Source of the DNA: Hydromonas sp.
Lineage (GTDB): Bacteria > Pseudomonadota > Gammaproteobacteria > Burkholderiales > Burkholderiaceae
Reading direction: 5' to 3'
Assembly (NCBI GenBank): GCA_017495165.1
Contig: JAFEII010000009.1
Span: 62,001-126,000 of the forward strand
Length of the DNA stretch: 64,000 bases
Shown: in pieces, positions 53,318 to 63,200 of the stretch
How positions within the stretch are numbered: the stretch's first letter is position 1
Layout: each line of letters starts with the position of its first letter
Program-made: the position numbers and the translations under genes
The notes under the pieces: generated by a model
The model's database searches: none
Told to the model about the DNA's origin: nothing
Seen by the model: the letters and a program-made list of their open reading frames with translations, nothing else

Positions 53318-54173
53318 ACACCTCTACCAAAGCCCCGCCAAAATCAACTGGTTTTTGCACATCACCAGCCAGCGTCCAGACGGCTACCACCTGTTAGAAA
53401 CCGTCTTTCAGCGGATTGACTGGTGTGACGAGATCCGCATCACACCGCGCAATGATGGCATTATTGCGCTCGCAGGTGACCTATCAGGTGTTCCTGAATC
53501 CGCCAACCTCGCACATCGCGCCGCCAGCGCCCTAAAAAACACCGCAGGCCGCGTTGCGCTCGGCGCCACCATCCATTTAACCAAACGCATCCCAACGGGC
53601 GCAGGCTTAGGCGGGGGCAGCAGCAACGCCGCCACCGTATTGACCGCCCTAAATCAGATCTGGGCGCTGCACCTGCCCAACCAAACACTGCAACAAATCG
53701 GTTTGACCTTGGGCGCGGACGTCCCTTTTTTTGTGAGCGGCCACGCAGCCGCCTACGCCACAGGCGTGGGCGAAGCGTTGCAAGAAATCACGCTCCCCAA
53801 ACGTGATATTTTTATCATCAGCCCCAATGCCCACATTGCCACCGCCGCCGTGTTTCAACACCCAGCACTGATTCGAAACCACCCGCCGCTGCAACTTACG
53901 CCCCATGAACTGAGCCAATGCATGGCGCAACCCGCCCAGCAATCCCGTTTTCAAAACGACCTAGAACCCGCCACATTCGCACTCAATGCACAGGTTCAAA
54001 AAGCATTCAACCTGCTGCGCAACGCAGCCCCCAACGCGTGGACACGCATGAGCGGCTCAGGCGCAACCGTTTTTTGTGCACCGACTTTGGTTGAGGAATA
54101 TGAGGCATTGAGAATGCTTGAGGCCGATTTGGGCTGTTTTGACTGGGGCGTGCGTTGGGTGGCTGTTGCGTGA
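53310..54173 (+). CDS. ispE: 4-diphosphocytidyl-2-C-methyl-D-erythritol kinase
   Basis: GHMP kinase of the MEP isoprenoid pathway, 287 aa. Substrate site SPAKINWFLHI (~residue 8), ATP-binding IPTGAGLGGGSSNAA (~92) and C-terminal MSGSGATVFC (~250). Start inside lolB. In relatives a tRNA-Gln and prs follow ispE; neither is present here, so the synteny breaks at this point. Confidence 0.94.
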   Translation: MTEHLYQSPAKINWFLHITSQRPDGYHLLETVFQRIDWCDEIRITPRNDGIIALAGDLSGVPESANLAHRAASALKNTAGRVALGATIHLTKRIPTGAGLGGGSSNAATVLTALNQIWALHLPNQTLQQIGLTLGADVPFFVSGHAAAYATGVGEALQEITLPKRDIFIISPNAHIATAAVFQHPALIRNHPPLQLTPHELSQCMAQPAQQSRFQNDLEPATFALNAQVQKAFNLLRNAAPNAWTRMSGSGATVFCAPTLVEEYEALRMLEADLGCFDWGVRWVAVA

Positions 54174-54287
54174 TGCTTCTTCGCCAGATACGGATGGTCG
54201 TAAATCGGCGCAGGAATGGCGGCTGTGCGTTTTTAGAGGTTTTGTTACGCTTTTGTGAAAAATCGATACATTGAGTCGCTCCACAAA

Positions 54288-54324
54288 AAAACACCGCAGC
54301 GTCTTCAAACGCAGCGGTGTTTTT
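54288..54324. terminator. bidirectional terminator, ispE/secB
   Basis: Stem aaaacaccgc / gcggtgtttt plus inner gcgt/acgc around a 6-base loop, A- and T-tracts on both sides. It serves both converging genes. Confidence 0.85.
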
Positions 54325-54373
54325 GATTGGGTGATGCTTGCAAAAAAACAAAAAGCAAAACAAGAATAAGAAT

Positions 54374-54820
54374 TTATTGAACTGTCTTTTTCGCTTCAGC
54401 CGCCAATTTGTCTTCATAAAACTGTTCAAAATTCACTTCGGTCAAATGAAGTGGTGGCAACGTGGCGCGGGTGAGTAAGTCTGACACATTTGCGCGCAGA
54501 TACGGGTAAATCATCGATGGGCAAATGATGTTGAGCACCGCGTTGAGTTGGTCTTCAGGCATGTTGCTGATTTCAAAAATCGCAGCTTGTTTGATTTCGA
54601 GGATGAAAAACACCTTTTCTTCCAAGCGCGCAGTTAACGTGACGTTGACTTGTACTTCGTACGCATCCGCGTCCAAAATGCGGTTTTCTGAAGAAACCTC
54701 AATCGCAACTTGTGGCGCATTCTCTTCAAGAAAAATTGCAGGTGCGTTGGGCAACTCAAGCGATGCATCTTTCAAATAAACGCGGCGTAAGTCAAAAGTG
54801 GGTTGAGCTTGTTCTGTCAT
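54374..54820 (-). CDS. secB: protein-export chaperone SecB
   Basis: Tetrameric cytosolic chaperone passing preproteins to SecA. 148 aa from the ATG at 54820 (MTEQAQPTFDLRRVYLKD), with the family's core SLELPNAPAIFLE, VNVTLTAR and the CPSMIYPYLRANVSDLLTRA segment. ATG follows AAGGATT. It follows grxC by 109 bp on the same strand, the normal betaproteobacterial order. The gpsA gene often found after secB is absent. Confidence 0.94.
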   Translation of the reverse strand: MTEQAQPTFDLRRVYLKDASLELPNAPAIFLEENAPQVAIEVSSENRILDADAYEVQVNVTLTARLEEKVFFILEIKQAAIFEISNMPEDQLNAVLNIICPSMIYPYLRANVSDLLTRATLPPLHLTEVNFEQFYEDKLAAEAKKTVQ

Positions 54821-54929
54821 GTTAAATCCTTGGTTGGTGGTTAAAGTTGAAGCTAAAATCAGGTGAAACAAGTTTTAATACAAAAATACAAAACATACGA
54901 AAAACAATCTGCTTAAACAATGGCGCTGG

Positions 54930-55187
54930 TTACGCGCCAAGCAGCGGCATGAGTTGGGCGGCTTTGTCCAACGCAACCAAGTCGTCAAACCCGCCAACGT
55001 GCGTTTGTCCAATGTAAATTTGTGGGACGGTGCGTCGTTGGGTGCGAGCCATCATGGCTTCGCGCTCAGCTGGGTTTTCGTCAATTCGAATTTTGTGAAT
55101 TTCGGTCACCCCTTTTTGTTTGAGCAGAGCTTCTGCGCGGGTGCAGTATGGGCAATAACCCGTGGTGTACATAGTGACTTTTTGCAT
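54930..55187 (-). CDS. grxC: glutaredoxin 3
   Basis: 85-aa thioredoxin-fold protein with redox site CPYC (residues 12-15), cis-Pro TVPQIYIG (~52) and the glutathione-binding GGFDDL (~67). Reduces disulfides with glutathione. ATG after AAGGACAT; 9 bp after the rhodanese gene, so co-transcribed. Confidence 0.94.
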   Translation of the reverse strand: MQKVTMYTTGYCPYCTRAEALLKQKGVTEIHKIRIDENPAEREAMMARTQRRTVPQIYIGQTHVGGFDDLVALDKAAQLMPLLGA

Positions 55188-55196
55188 GAGATGTCC

Positions 55197-55604
55197 TTAC
55201 TTAATTAGCGGCAGTTGTGCGTCGCGCCAAGCCGTTAAACCTTGCTCGAGCACGTGAACTTGTGTGAAATCATTTTTGGTAAAAACCGCAGCGGCTTTGG
55301 CTGCTGTCACGCCACGTTCGCAAATCAGCAAAACAGGCTTGTCTTTTTTGAGTTTCAGTAAAGGCAATTGTTCGTTAATCATGGCAAAAGGCAATGATTT
55401 TGAGCCAGCGATATGACCTGCTGCGAACAACGCAACATCACGCACGTCCACCACTTGGGCTTTTGCATTAATTAAAAGGCTGGCAGCGCTCGTTGATAAA
55501 CGTGAGACGCCTCGGTTTGAGAGCGACATCCACAACAAACCAAGTGCCGCGCACGCTGCTGTAATGACTAAGGCCAAATTAATGCCGTGTAAAAAGAAGT
55601 CCAC
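55197..55604 (-). CDS. membrane-anchored rhodanese-like protein
   Basis: 135 aa from a GTG start (MDFFLHGINLALV); an alternative TTG 16 codons upstream lacks support. One N-terminal membrane helix (~residues 8-28) is followed by a rhodanese domain with active loop CERGVTAAK (~95), so sulfur transfer activity is plausible. Orthologues stand between gpmA and grxC/secB in Burkholderiales. Exact role unknown. Confidence 0.82.
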   Translation of the reverse strand: MDFFLHGINLALVITAACAALGLLWMSLSNRGVSRLSTSAASLLINAKAQVVDVRDVALFAAGHIAGSKSLPFAMINEQLPLLKLKKDKPVLLICERGVTAAKAAAVFTKNDFTQVHVLEQGLTAWRDAQLPLIK

Positions 55605-55793
55605 AATATTCCAATCAAAAAAACAGGTCAAAAAGTGTTTGTATGAGCCCAAAACGCACCCTCAAATCAAACATAAGGGCGCATTATAGAATAGAATACG
55701 CTGCGCGTCCAAAACTCCTGTGAGTTTTCATACGTACGGGCAGCATCAAAAAAGTGCCTCATTTATGCCTCATTTTTAATCCAAGGATTTGAT

Positions 55794-56540
55794 ATGTATA
55801 AAGTTGTTTTGTTTCGCCATGGCGAAAGCCAATGGAATTTAGAAAACCGATTTACAGGTTGGACCGACGTCGATTTGACCGAAAATGGCCGTGCGGAAGC
55901 TGTGCGCGCAGGTCAATTGCTTAAAGCCGCTGGCTTTAAATTTGACGTGGCCTTTACGTCAGTGCTCAAGCGCGCTGTGCGCACCTTGTGGGGCGTTTTG
56001 GACGAAATGGATCAAATGTATGTGCCCGTGCACACCGATTGGCACTTAAATGAGCGGCATTATGGCGCGCTGCAAGGCCTAAATAAATCTGAAACTGCTG
56101 CCAAATATGGCGACGAACAAGTGCATATTTGGCGCCGTGCCTATGCGATTGCCCCCAATCCGCTCGCGCCCACAGATGAGCGCGCCCCGCACCATGATGC
56201 GCGGTACGCCCACGTAAACCCCAACCAGCTGCCGTTGACCGAGTGCCTCAAAGACACCGTGGAGCGCGTTGTCCCGTATTGGGAAGAATCGATTGTGCCG
56301 TTTATTGAGGCGGGCAAAAACGTGGTCATTGCCGCACACGGCAACAGTTTACGTGCGCTGATAAAACACTTGGATCATATCAGCGATGACGAAATTGTTA
56401 ATTTAAATATCCCAACCGCGCAGCCACTGGTGTACGAGTTGGATGCCAATTTTAAACCGATTCGGCACTATTACTTGGGCGACGCAGACGCAATCGCCGC
56501 CGCGCAAGCCGCTGTGGCCAATCAAGGTAAATCTAAATAA
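55794..56540 (+). CDS. gpmA: 2,3-bisphosphoglycerate-dependent phosphoglycerate mutase
   Basis: Glycolytic interconversion of 3- and 2-phosphoglycerate. 248 aa with phosphohistidine motif [10 protein letters not shown] (His9), the [11 protein letters not shown] segment (Glu ~88) and [10 protein letters not shown] (His ~182). ATG after CAAGGATT. Divergent from the rhodanese-grxC-secB genes; ctpA follows by 17 bp. Confidence 0.95.
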   Translation: MYKVVLFRHGESQWNLENRFTGWTDVDLTENGRAEAVRAGQLLKAAGFKFDVAFTSVLKRAVRTLWGVLDEMDQMYVPVHTDWHLNERHYGALQGLNKSETAAKYGDEQVHIWRRAYAIAPNPLAPTDERAPHHDARYAHVNPNQLPLTECLKDTVERVVPYWEESIVPFIEAGKNVVIAAHGNSLRALIKHLDHISDDEIVNLNIPTAQPLVYELDANFKPIRHYYLGDADAIAAAQAAVANQGKSK

Positions 56541-56557
56541 TCTCAAAACGAGGTTTT

Positions 56558-57991
56558 ATGAACAATTATTTAACAAACATGGTGGAGTCTATGAAAAAAG
56601 CAGGTCTGGTATTAAGCGGTGCAGTAGCGGGGGTTTTATTGAGCGTGGGTTTGAGCGCTTACGCTGAAAAGCCCTTGCCTGTTGGCGAGTTGCAAAAATT
56701 TTCGGGCATTATGAATTTGATAAAAAATCATTATGTGGACGATGTCGCCGATGAAAAAATCATCGATAACGCGATTTCAGGCATGGTCAAAGAGCTCGAC
56801 CCGCACTCTGAATATTACGGTGAAAAAGAATTTAAATCGCTTCGAGAAGATTTAAGCGGTAAATTTAGCGGCGTGGGTTTGGAAGTTCAGCCCGGCAAAG
56901 GTGCAATTCAAGTGGTTTCCCCTATTGAGGACACGCCCGCATTTAAAGCAGGCGTGCAAGCAGGCGACTCAATTGTCAAAATTGACGACATGCAAGTGTC
57001 TGCCATGAAAGGGATGACCGATGCCATTTCCAAGTTGCGTGGCAAAGAAGGCACAACTGTGCGCATCACGGTGGTGCGCAAAGGCGAGTCCAAGCCATTG
57101 ATTTTTAATATTGTGCGCGCTGTGATCAAATCGCAAAGCGTGAAAGGCAAAGTCATTGAGCCCGGTTATGCCTGGTTGCGTGTGACCCAATTCCAAGAGG
57201 CGACGATGCAAGAGTTTGCCGCTAAAGTGAATGAACTGTACAAAAGCGGCGAAATCAAAGGCTTGGTTTTAGATTTACGTAACAACCCTGGCGGCTCGCT
57301 GGATACGGCTGTGGGCATTTCTGCCGCGTTTTTAAAGCCAGATGTACCCGTGGTTAGTTCAAAAGGCATTCACATGCCTCCAGAAGTGCGCATTGCCAAC
57401 CGCAAAGATTACGCACGCGGCGGGCGGGATTTCCTGCAAGGCTTGCCAGAAGGCTTAAAAAACGTGCCAATGGTTGTCTTGGTGAATGGCGGCTCAGCGT
57501 CAGCCTCAGAAATCGTATCGGGCGCATTGCAAGACTACAAACGTGCCACGATTATGGGCTCGACCACCTTTGGCAAAGGCTCCGTTCAACAAGTGATTCC
57601 GCTCAATGATGGTAAAACCGGCGTAAAAATCACGATTGCACGTTATTATTTGCCTTCAGGTAAATCCATCCAAGCGCGTGGCGTGGTGCCTGAAGTGCTG
57701 GTTGATGATTTTATCAACGGTAAAAATGGGCGTTATTCACGTGAATCGGACATGATTGGGCATTTGTCCAACGACAGCGGCGTGGCGATTGACAAGCCGC
57801 GTGATATCTGGAGTGACTGGGCGGAAGAGGAAGATGAACCGGTTAAAACAGATAAAGACAAAAAAGAAGAGCCTATTAAATACGGCGAAGCAAATGACTT
57901 TCCGCTTGAGCAAGCGTTGCATTATCTAAAAGGCGAAACCGTTGTGACCAGCAAGAAAAAGACCGAGCCAGCAGTAAAGGCGGTCAAATAA
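56558..57991 (+). CDS. ctpA: C-terminal processing peptidase (S41 family)
   Basis: Periplasmic serine protease, 477 aa. Signal/anchor segment (~residues 12-36), PDZ domain (~85-165, SGVGLEV and GDSIVKIDDM), and catalytic Ser in GGSASASEI (~316) with Lys in TFGKGSVQ (~341). The Lys/Glu-rich C-terminus is variable. A second ATG at 56591 (MKKAGLVLSG), with GGTGGAG before it, gives a more typical signal peptide and may be the real start. Probably co-transcribed with gpmA. Confidence 0.92.
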   Translation: MNNYLTNMVESMKKAGLVLSGAVAGVLLSVGLSAYAEKPLPVGELQKFSGIMNLIKNHYVDDVADEKIIDNAISGMVKELDPHSEYYGEKEFKSLREDLSGKFSGVGLEVQPGKGAIQVVSPIEDTPAFKAGVQAGDSIVKIDDMQVSAMKGMTDAISKLRGKEGTTVRITVVRKGESKPLIFNIVRAVIKSQSVKGKVIEPGYAWLRVTQFQEATMQEFAAKVNELYKSGEIKGLVLDLRNNPGGSLDTAVGISAAFLKPDVPVVSSKGIHMPPEVRIANRKDYARGGRDFLQGLPEGLKNVPMVVLVNGGSASASEIVSGALQDYKRATIMGSTTFGKGSVQQVIPLNDGKTGVKITIARYYLPSGKSIQARGVVPEVLVDDFINGKNGRYSRESDMIGHLSNDSGVAIDKPRDIWSDWAEEEDEPVKTDKDKKEEPIKYGEANDFPLEQALHYLKGETVVTSKKKTEPAVKAVK

Positions 57992-58023
57992 ACTTGGTTT
58001 TAAAAGGATATTTGATGTTTTGT

Positions 58024-58055
58024 AAAGCCGTGCAGCGCTCAAGCTGCGCGGCTTT
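58024..58055 (+). terminator. terminator after ctpA
   Basis: Stem aaagccgtgcagc / gctgcgcggcttt (one G-U pair), 6-base loop, then T-rich. Confidence 0.85.
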
Positions 58056-58160
58056 ATTTTTGATTGTAGGTTCTAAGCGCGGTGGTTAAATGCTGCGCAC
58101 ACAATGTTGTGCGCACAAACAGGTACGCGTTTATGTAAGCATGTAGGCAAGCATTTAGGT

Positions 58161-58191
58161 ACAAAAAAACCCGCAAAGCGGGTTTTTTTGT
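58161..58191. terminator. terminator after the alanine-rich lipoprotein gene
   Basis: Perfect stem acaaaaaaacccgc / gcgggtttttttgt with a 3-base loop; symmetrical, so active in both directions. Confidence 0.88.
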
Positions 58192-58227
58192 TACAAGCTA
58201 TTCAAGCACGGAGAACCGTGCAATGAA

Positions 58228-58560
58228 TTATTTGTGAGCAGCGTCTTTAACTGCTTCGCCAGCTTTAGCAGCAGCGGCTTTAGCAGCATCAGTAGTTGCA
58301 GTTGCAGCAGTTTTAGCAGCGTCAGTAGTTGCCATTGCAGCAGTTTTAGCAGCGTCAGTCGTTGCAGTTGCAGCAGTTTTAGCAGCGTCAGTTGTTGCAG
58401 TTGCAGCAGCTTTAGTTGCGTCAACAGCAGCAGTACCAGTCGCTTTAGCAGCGTCAACAACAGGTGTTGCTACAGGTGTTGCTACTTCAGCTTTTTTTTC
58501 AGAACAAGCAGCCAAAACGCCAGCTGCAACCAACAATGCTACCAATGATAATTTTTTCAT
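58228..58560 (-). CDS. alanine-rich repeat lipoprotein
   Basis: 110 aa. Lipobox VLAACSEKK (Cys19) follows a standard signal, so it is predicted to be a lipoprotein. The mature part is five 11-residue repeats of the type ATTDAAKTAAT, encoded by near-identical 33-bp DNA units. Such Ala/Lys/Thr hendecads form long amphipathic helices or coiled coils. Repeat number may vary among strains. No known enzyme domain; structural or stress role is only a guess. ATG with AGGTAAAATC before it. Confidence 0.8.
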   Translation of the reverse strand: MKKLSLVALLVAAGVLAACSEKKAEVATPVATPVVDAAKATGTAAVDATKAAATATTDAAKTAATATTDAAKTAAMATTDAAKTAATATTDAAKAAAAKAGEAVKDAAHK

Positions 58561-58781
58561 GATTTTACCTATAAATAAAAGTAATTAAAAGCAGCGCATC
58601 TTCAACAGAACGTTGCGGATTCACGCTACTTGAGCATTATACCTCGATTTTTTAGCAAGCTGTCAATAGGAAACATCATTTTTGTGGTTTGGTAGATTGC
58701 AAGCCTTATTTAAAAGGGTTTTCAGGTTTGCGATTACTAACTTGAACGCTTCCCGACTCGGTTTTTTGTGGCGGTTACGTG

Positions 58782-59963
58782 TTAGGCATCTAAATTTAGC
58801 CAGCCCAATTGATACCATTCAAACGCTGCTGGCCAAATATCGGCATCGCTTGGCCAATCTGCGGTGCTGTTGCGCTGGTTGGCCAGCTCATGTAGGCGCT
58901 GCGCGTCTTTGCCATCTGCCACAAAATGTTCGCCGTTAATGAATACCCACGGCGCGTGGTACAGCATTTTTGTGCCTTGAGCAAGAACCAAACCCTTTTT
59001 AAGGGCGGATTTTTTAAATGCCGTCAATGTGCTTTTGGCAGGCGGCTCAAAGTGCGCAGCATCCTTTGGTTCTGATAAATAACAGCCCAGGCATTCGGCA
59101 ACCCATGTTTTGTCCCAGCGCATTTTTTTGAGCTTTTCATACATGTCATCCACCATGTCGGCTGGCAGGGCGGCTGGGGTGGTTTGTGGTTTGAGTTTTG
59201 GGTCGGCGTAAACGCCCGCCAGCTCAATATTGTCTTCAACAAAATTAAGCAGCGCAACGCTGATTTCGCGGTAGGTTGGGGCGCGAAAACCGATGGAGTA
59301 CGTCATGCAGTCACCCACGGCCACGCCATCGTGCGCATAATGCGGCGGCAAATACAGCATGTCACCGGGTTCTAAAATAAAGTCCTCGGTGGGGTTGAAG
59401 TTTTGTAAAATTTTGAGCGGCATGTTGGGTTTGAGGGTCAAATCCTGCTCTGCGCCAATCCGCCAGTGGCGTTTGCCGTGCGCTTGCAATAAAAACACGT
59501 CGTATGAGTCGTAATGCGCACCCACGCCGCCGCCGTCGGTGGCAAAACTCACCATCAAATCATCCAGCCGCGCATCTGGGATGAATCGGAACAAATTGAT
59601 GAGCGCGTGTCCCGCCGCATCATGTAAGTCGACGCTTTGCACCAATGCGGTCCAGCCTTTTTGCTTGCGCGGCGGAATGTCTTTTTTGCGCATAGGGCCG
59701 TTTTTCATCGACCAATCTGTCTGGGTTTGTACGATGAGGCGCGTTTCGGTGTTCTCGTCCTGCAAAGCGGCCAGCGCGTCGTCGGGCGTGTAAAACGCTT
59801 GAAACTGCGGAATGGCTTGGCGAATGATGAGCGGTTTTTTGTGCCAATAATGTTTGAGAAAGTGTGAGACCGACATGCCGCCCAATGGCACGGGTTGTCC
59901 GTTAAACATCAGCGCGTCATCGGCAAATTGGCTAAAAGTTTGGTGCAATGGTGTTTTTTTCAT
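58782..59963 (-). CDS. ribosomal oxygenase, JmjC/cupin family (RoxA/YcfD-like)
   Basis: Fe(II)/2-oxoglutarate-dependent arginine hydroxylase acting on ribosomal protein L16 (uL16) in E. coli. 393 aa. Metal ligands His-x-Asp in GVGAHYDSYDVFLL (~residue 130) and His in PPHYAHDG (~190), and the KKPLIIRQA entry segment. The C-terminal dimer/winged-helix region is present. ATG at 59963; 25 further codons upstream are not conserved. Stand-alone gene, divergent from mfd. Confidence 0.9.
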   Translation of the reverse strand: MKKTPLHQTFSQFADDALMFNGQPVPLGGMSVSHFLKHYWHKKPLIIRQAIPQFQAFYTPDDALAALQDENTETRLIVQTQTDWSMKNGPMRKKDIPPRKQKGWTALVQSVDLHDAAGHALINLFRFIPDARLDDLMVSFATDGGGVGAHYDSYDVFLLQAHGKRHWRIGAEQDLTLKPNMPLKILQNFNPTEDFILEPGDMLYLPPHYAHDGVAVGDCMTYSIGFRAPTYREISVALLNFVEDNIELAGVYADPKLKPQTTPAALPADMVDDMYEKLKKMRWDKTWVAECLGCYLSEPKDAAHFEPPAKSTLTAFKKSALKKGLVLAQGTKMLYHAPWVFINGEHFVADGKDAQRLHELANQRNSTADWPSDADIWPAAFEWYQLGWLNLDA

Positions 59964-60076
59964 GACGCTCTCAATGTGGGTTTTTAAGCCGTGATTGTAA
60001 CGCAAAGGCGTATAATCATGCGCTTGAACGCACTTCAAAACTTATAAAATACTGTTCCCAAACATAGGAAAACGCC

Positions 60077-60198
60077 GTCATTCCCGCGCAGGCGGGAATC
60101 CAGACCAAACGCATCGCGTTTGTTGATGCTTGCAAAATGAGACGGTGTAAAGCCGTGCGATGCACGGCGACTGGATTCCCGCCTGCGCGGGAATGGCC
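60077..60198. repeat. inverted REP pair (REPIN-like) between roxA and mfd
   Basis: Two 24-bp arms, 60080-60103 and 60171-60194, are perfect reverse complements; each contains its own small palindrome (ttcccgcgcaggcgggaa). An inner hairpin gccgtgc / gcacggc lies at about 60152-60168. The whole can fold as one long hairpin. Confidence 0.85.
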
Positions 60199-60247
60199 GT
60201 GTTTATTCGTTGGTTGTGCCAAACATTGCCGATAAAATACGCCCTAT

Positions 60248-63200
60248 ATGAACTTTACCACCTCACTTAAAACCATCCAAAAATCCCTCAAAATCGGCAC
60301 GCGTTTTGCGCAGGGTTTGCCCGCGGGCTCATCTGATGCACTGTTGTTAAGCGAAATGGTGTTGAGCAGCAAAAAGCCGCTCACGGTAATTTGCGAACAC
60401 GCGCAAGACGCGCAACGCTTGAGCGCTGAACTCAACTACTTTGCGCCTGATTTGAAAGTGGCGTTGTTGCCCGATTGGGAAACCTTGCCGTATGACCAAT
60501 TCTCGCCGCACCATGATTTGGTGTCAGAGCGGCTCAAAACCTTGTACAGCTTGACCCAACAACAATGCGACGTGTTGCTGGTGCCTGTGACCACCGCGTT
60601 GTATCGTTTGTCGCCGCCGTCATTCCTGCTGGGGCGCACGTTCTCGTTCAAAAAAGACGACACGCTGGACGCAAATTTACTGCGTGAGCAATTGGTCAAC
60701 GCGGGTTATCAAGCGGTGACGCAAGTGGTCGCACCGGGGGAATTTACATTTCGCGGCGGGCTGATTGATTTGTATCCGATGGGCAGCGTGTTGCCGTTTC
60801 GGCTGGATTTGTTTGGCGATACGATTGAGTCGATTAAAACCTTTGACATTGACACGCAGCGCACGTTGTACCCCGTGCCGTCGGTGCAACTATTGCCGGG
60901 GCGCGAACACCCAACCGATGAAGCAGCGCGTGGGTTTTTTCGCAACGCGTGGCGCGAGCAATTTGAAGGCGATGCGTCCAAACACACGATTTACAAAGAC
61001 ATTGGCAACGGCATATTTAACGCGGGGATTGAGTATTATTTGCCGTTGTTTTTTGAGCAAACCGCCACGTTGTTTGATTATTTGAGCGCAGACGCGCAGG
61101 TGGTTTTGTATGGCAACGTGAACGCATCGATTCAGCTCTTTTGGCAAGACACCATCAACCGTTATCAATTTTTAAAAAGCGATGCAACCACGCCGATTTT
61201 GCCGCCTGCGCAGTTGTTCTTAGACGAATCAGCGTTTTTTGCACGCACGCATGATTTTGTACAACTCGCGTTGCGCAGCGCAAACCAGTCGCAACACGGC
61301 ACAAACACGGTGCCAGACGTGCGCGTTGCGCCCAGCTCGGCGAGCGAAGAACCGTTTGCCCTTTTGCAACAACTGTGCGCAGGCAACGCAAAAAACAAAA
61401 CCACCACGCTGATTTTGGCCGAAAGTCTGGGGCGACAAACCACCCTGAGCGACACACTGGCGCGCCACGGCATAGCCGCCACGTCAGTTGACGCATGGCA
61501 AGACGTGCCGCAAGGCAAGGCGGCGGTCTACATCAGCCACGGCCCGATTGAAACAGGCTTTGTGCTCGATGGCAAAATCTGCCTGATTACCGAAACCGAG
61601 CTGTACGCCAGCGGCAAAAACCGTGCGCGCAAGCGCCGTGGCGCAGACAAAACCTCAAATGTTGACATGATGATTCAGTCATTGTCCGAGCTACAAGTGG
61701 GCGACCCAGTGGTGCATTCAGAACACGGCGTGGGGCGTTACCAAGGCTTGATTAGCATGGACTTGGGCGATGGCGACAATGAGTTTTTGCACTTGATATA
61801 CGCCAATAACACCACGCTGTACGTGCCAGTCGCGCAGCTCACCGCGATTTCGCGCTACGCGGGCAGCGACTCAGAACATGCGCCACTGCATACTTTGGGT
61901 ACAGGCCACTGGCAAAAGCAACGCAAAAAAGCCTTTGAGCAAATCCGCGACACCGCCGCCGAATTGCTCAATTTATACGCACGGCGCGCCCTGCGCCAAG
62001 GCCATGCGTTTGAGCTCAATTTGGCCGATTACGAAACCTTTGCGCAGGACTTTGGCTTTGAAACCACGCCCGACCAAGCCAGAGCGATTGCGGCGGTCAC
62101 GCATGATTTGATTTCAAAACAACCGATGGACAGGCTGGTTTGTGGTGACGTTGGGTTTGGTAAAACCGAAGTCGCCTTGCGCGCCGCATTTATCGCCGCA
62201 ATGGGCGGCAAACAAGTGGTCATACTCGCGCCCACCACATTGCTCGCCGAGCAACACTTTCAAACCTTTAGCGATAGGTTTTCGCGCTGGCCGATTAAAA
62301 TCGCCGAAGTCTCGCGCTTTGTCACGGGCAAACAAACCACCCAAGTGCTTAAAGGTTTGGCGGACGGCACGGTTGATATTGTGATTGGCACGCACAAACT
62401 GCTCGCACCGAGCATCAGGTTTGAGCGGCTGGGCTTGGTGATTATTGATGAAGAACACCGATTTGGCGTGCGCCAAAAAGAAATGATGAAAAACCTGCGC
62501 GCCGAAGTCGATATTTTGACCCTTACCGCCACGCCAATTCCGCGCACCATGAGCCTTGCCATGGAAGGCGTGCGCGATTTGTCCGTCATCGCCACCGCGC
62601 CACAAAAGCGTTTGGCGATTAAAACCTTTGTGCGGCGCGAAGAATCCGCCGTCATCCGTGAAGCCGTTTTGCGTGAGCTCAAGCGCGGCGGCCAAGTGTA
62701 TTTTTTACACAACGAAGTCGCCACCATCCAAAACCGCCGCGAAATGCTCGAAAAACTCATTCCCGAAGCCCGCATCGCCGTGGCGCACGGTCAAATGCAC
62801 GAGCGCGAACTCGAAGCGGTCATGCGCGATTTTTATCACCAACGCGCCAATATTTTGCTGTGCACCACGATTATTGAAACAGGGATTGACGTACCCAACG
62901 CCAACACCATCATCATGCACCGCGCCGATAAATTTGGCCTGTCGCAGCTGCACCAATTGCGCGGGCGCGTGGGGCGCAGCCACCATCAGGCCTACGCGTA
63001 TTTGCTGATTCATAATGAGGACTCACTCACGCACCAAGCCACGCGCCGCTTAGAAGCATTGTGTCAAATGGAAGAACTCGGCTCAGGGTTTTTCTTAGCG
63101 ATGCAAGACATGGAAATACGCGGCGCGGGTGAAATTTTGGGCGACAAGCAATCAGGCAATATGCACGAAATTGGTTTTAGCCTATACAACGCCATGCTCA

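Noticed and set aside
54174-54287. tRNA-Gln expected after ispE from betaproteobacterial synteny
   Set aside because: No cloverleaf sequence or CCA end could be found in the gap.
58191-58460. Leucine-rich minus-strand frame within the lipoprotein gene
   Set aside because: Alternate frame of the 33-bp repeats; the Leu pattern is a by-product of the repeated DNA.
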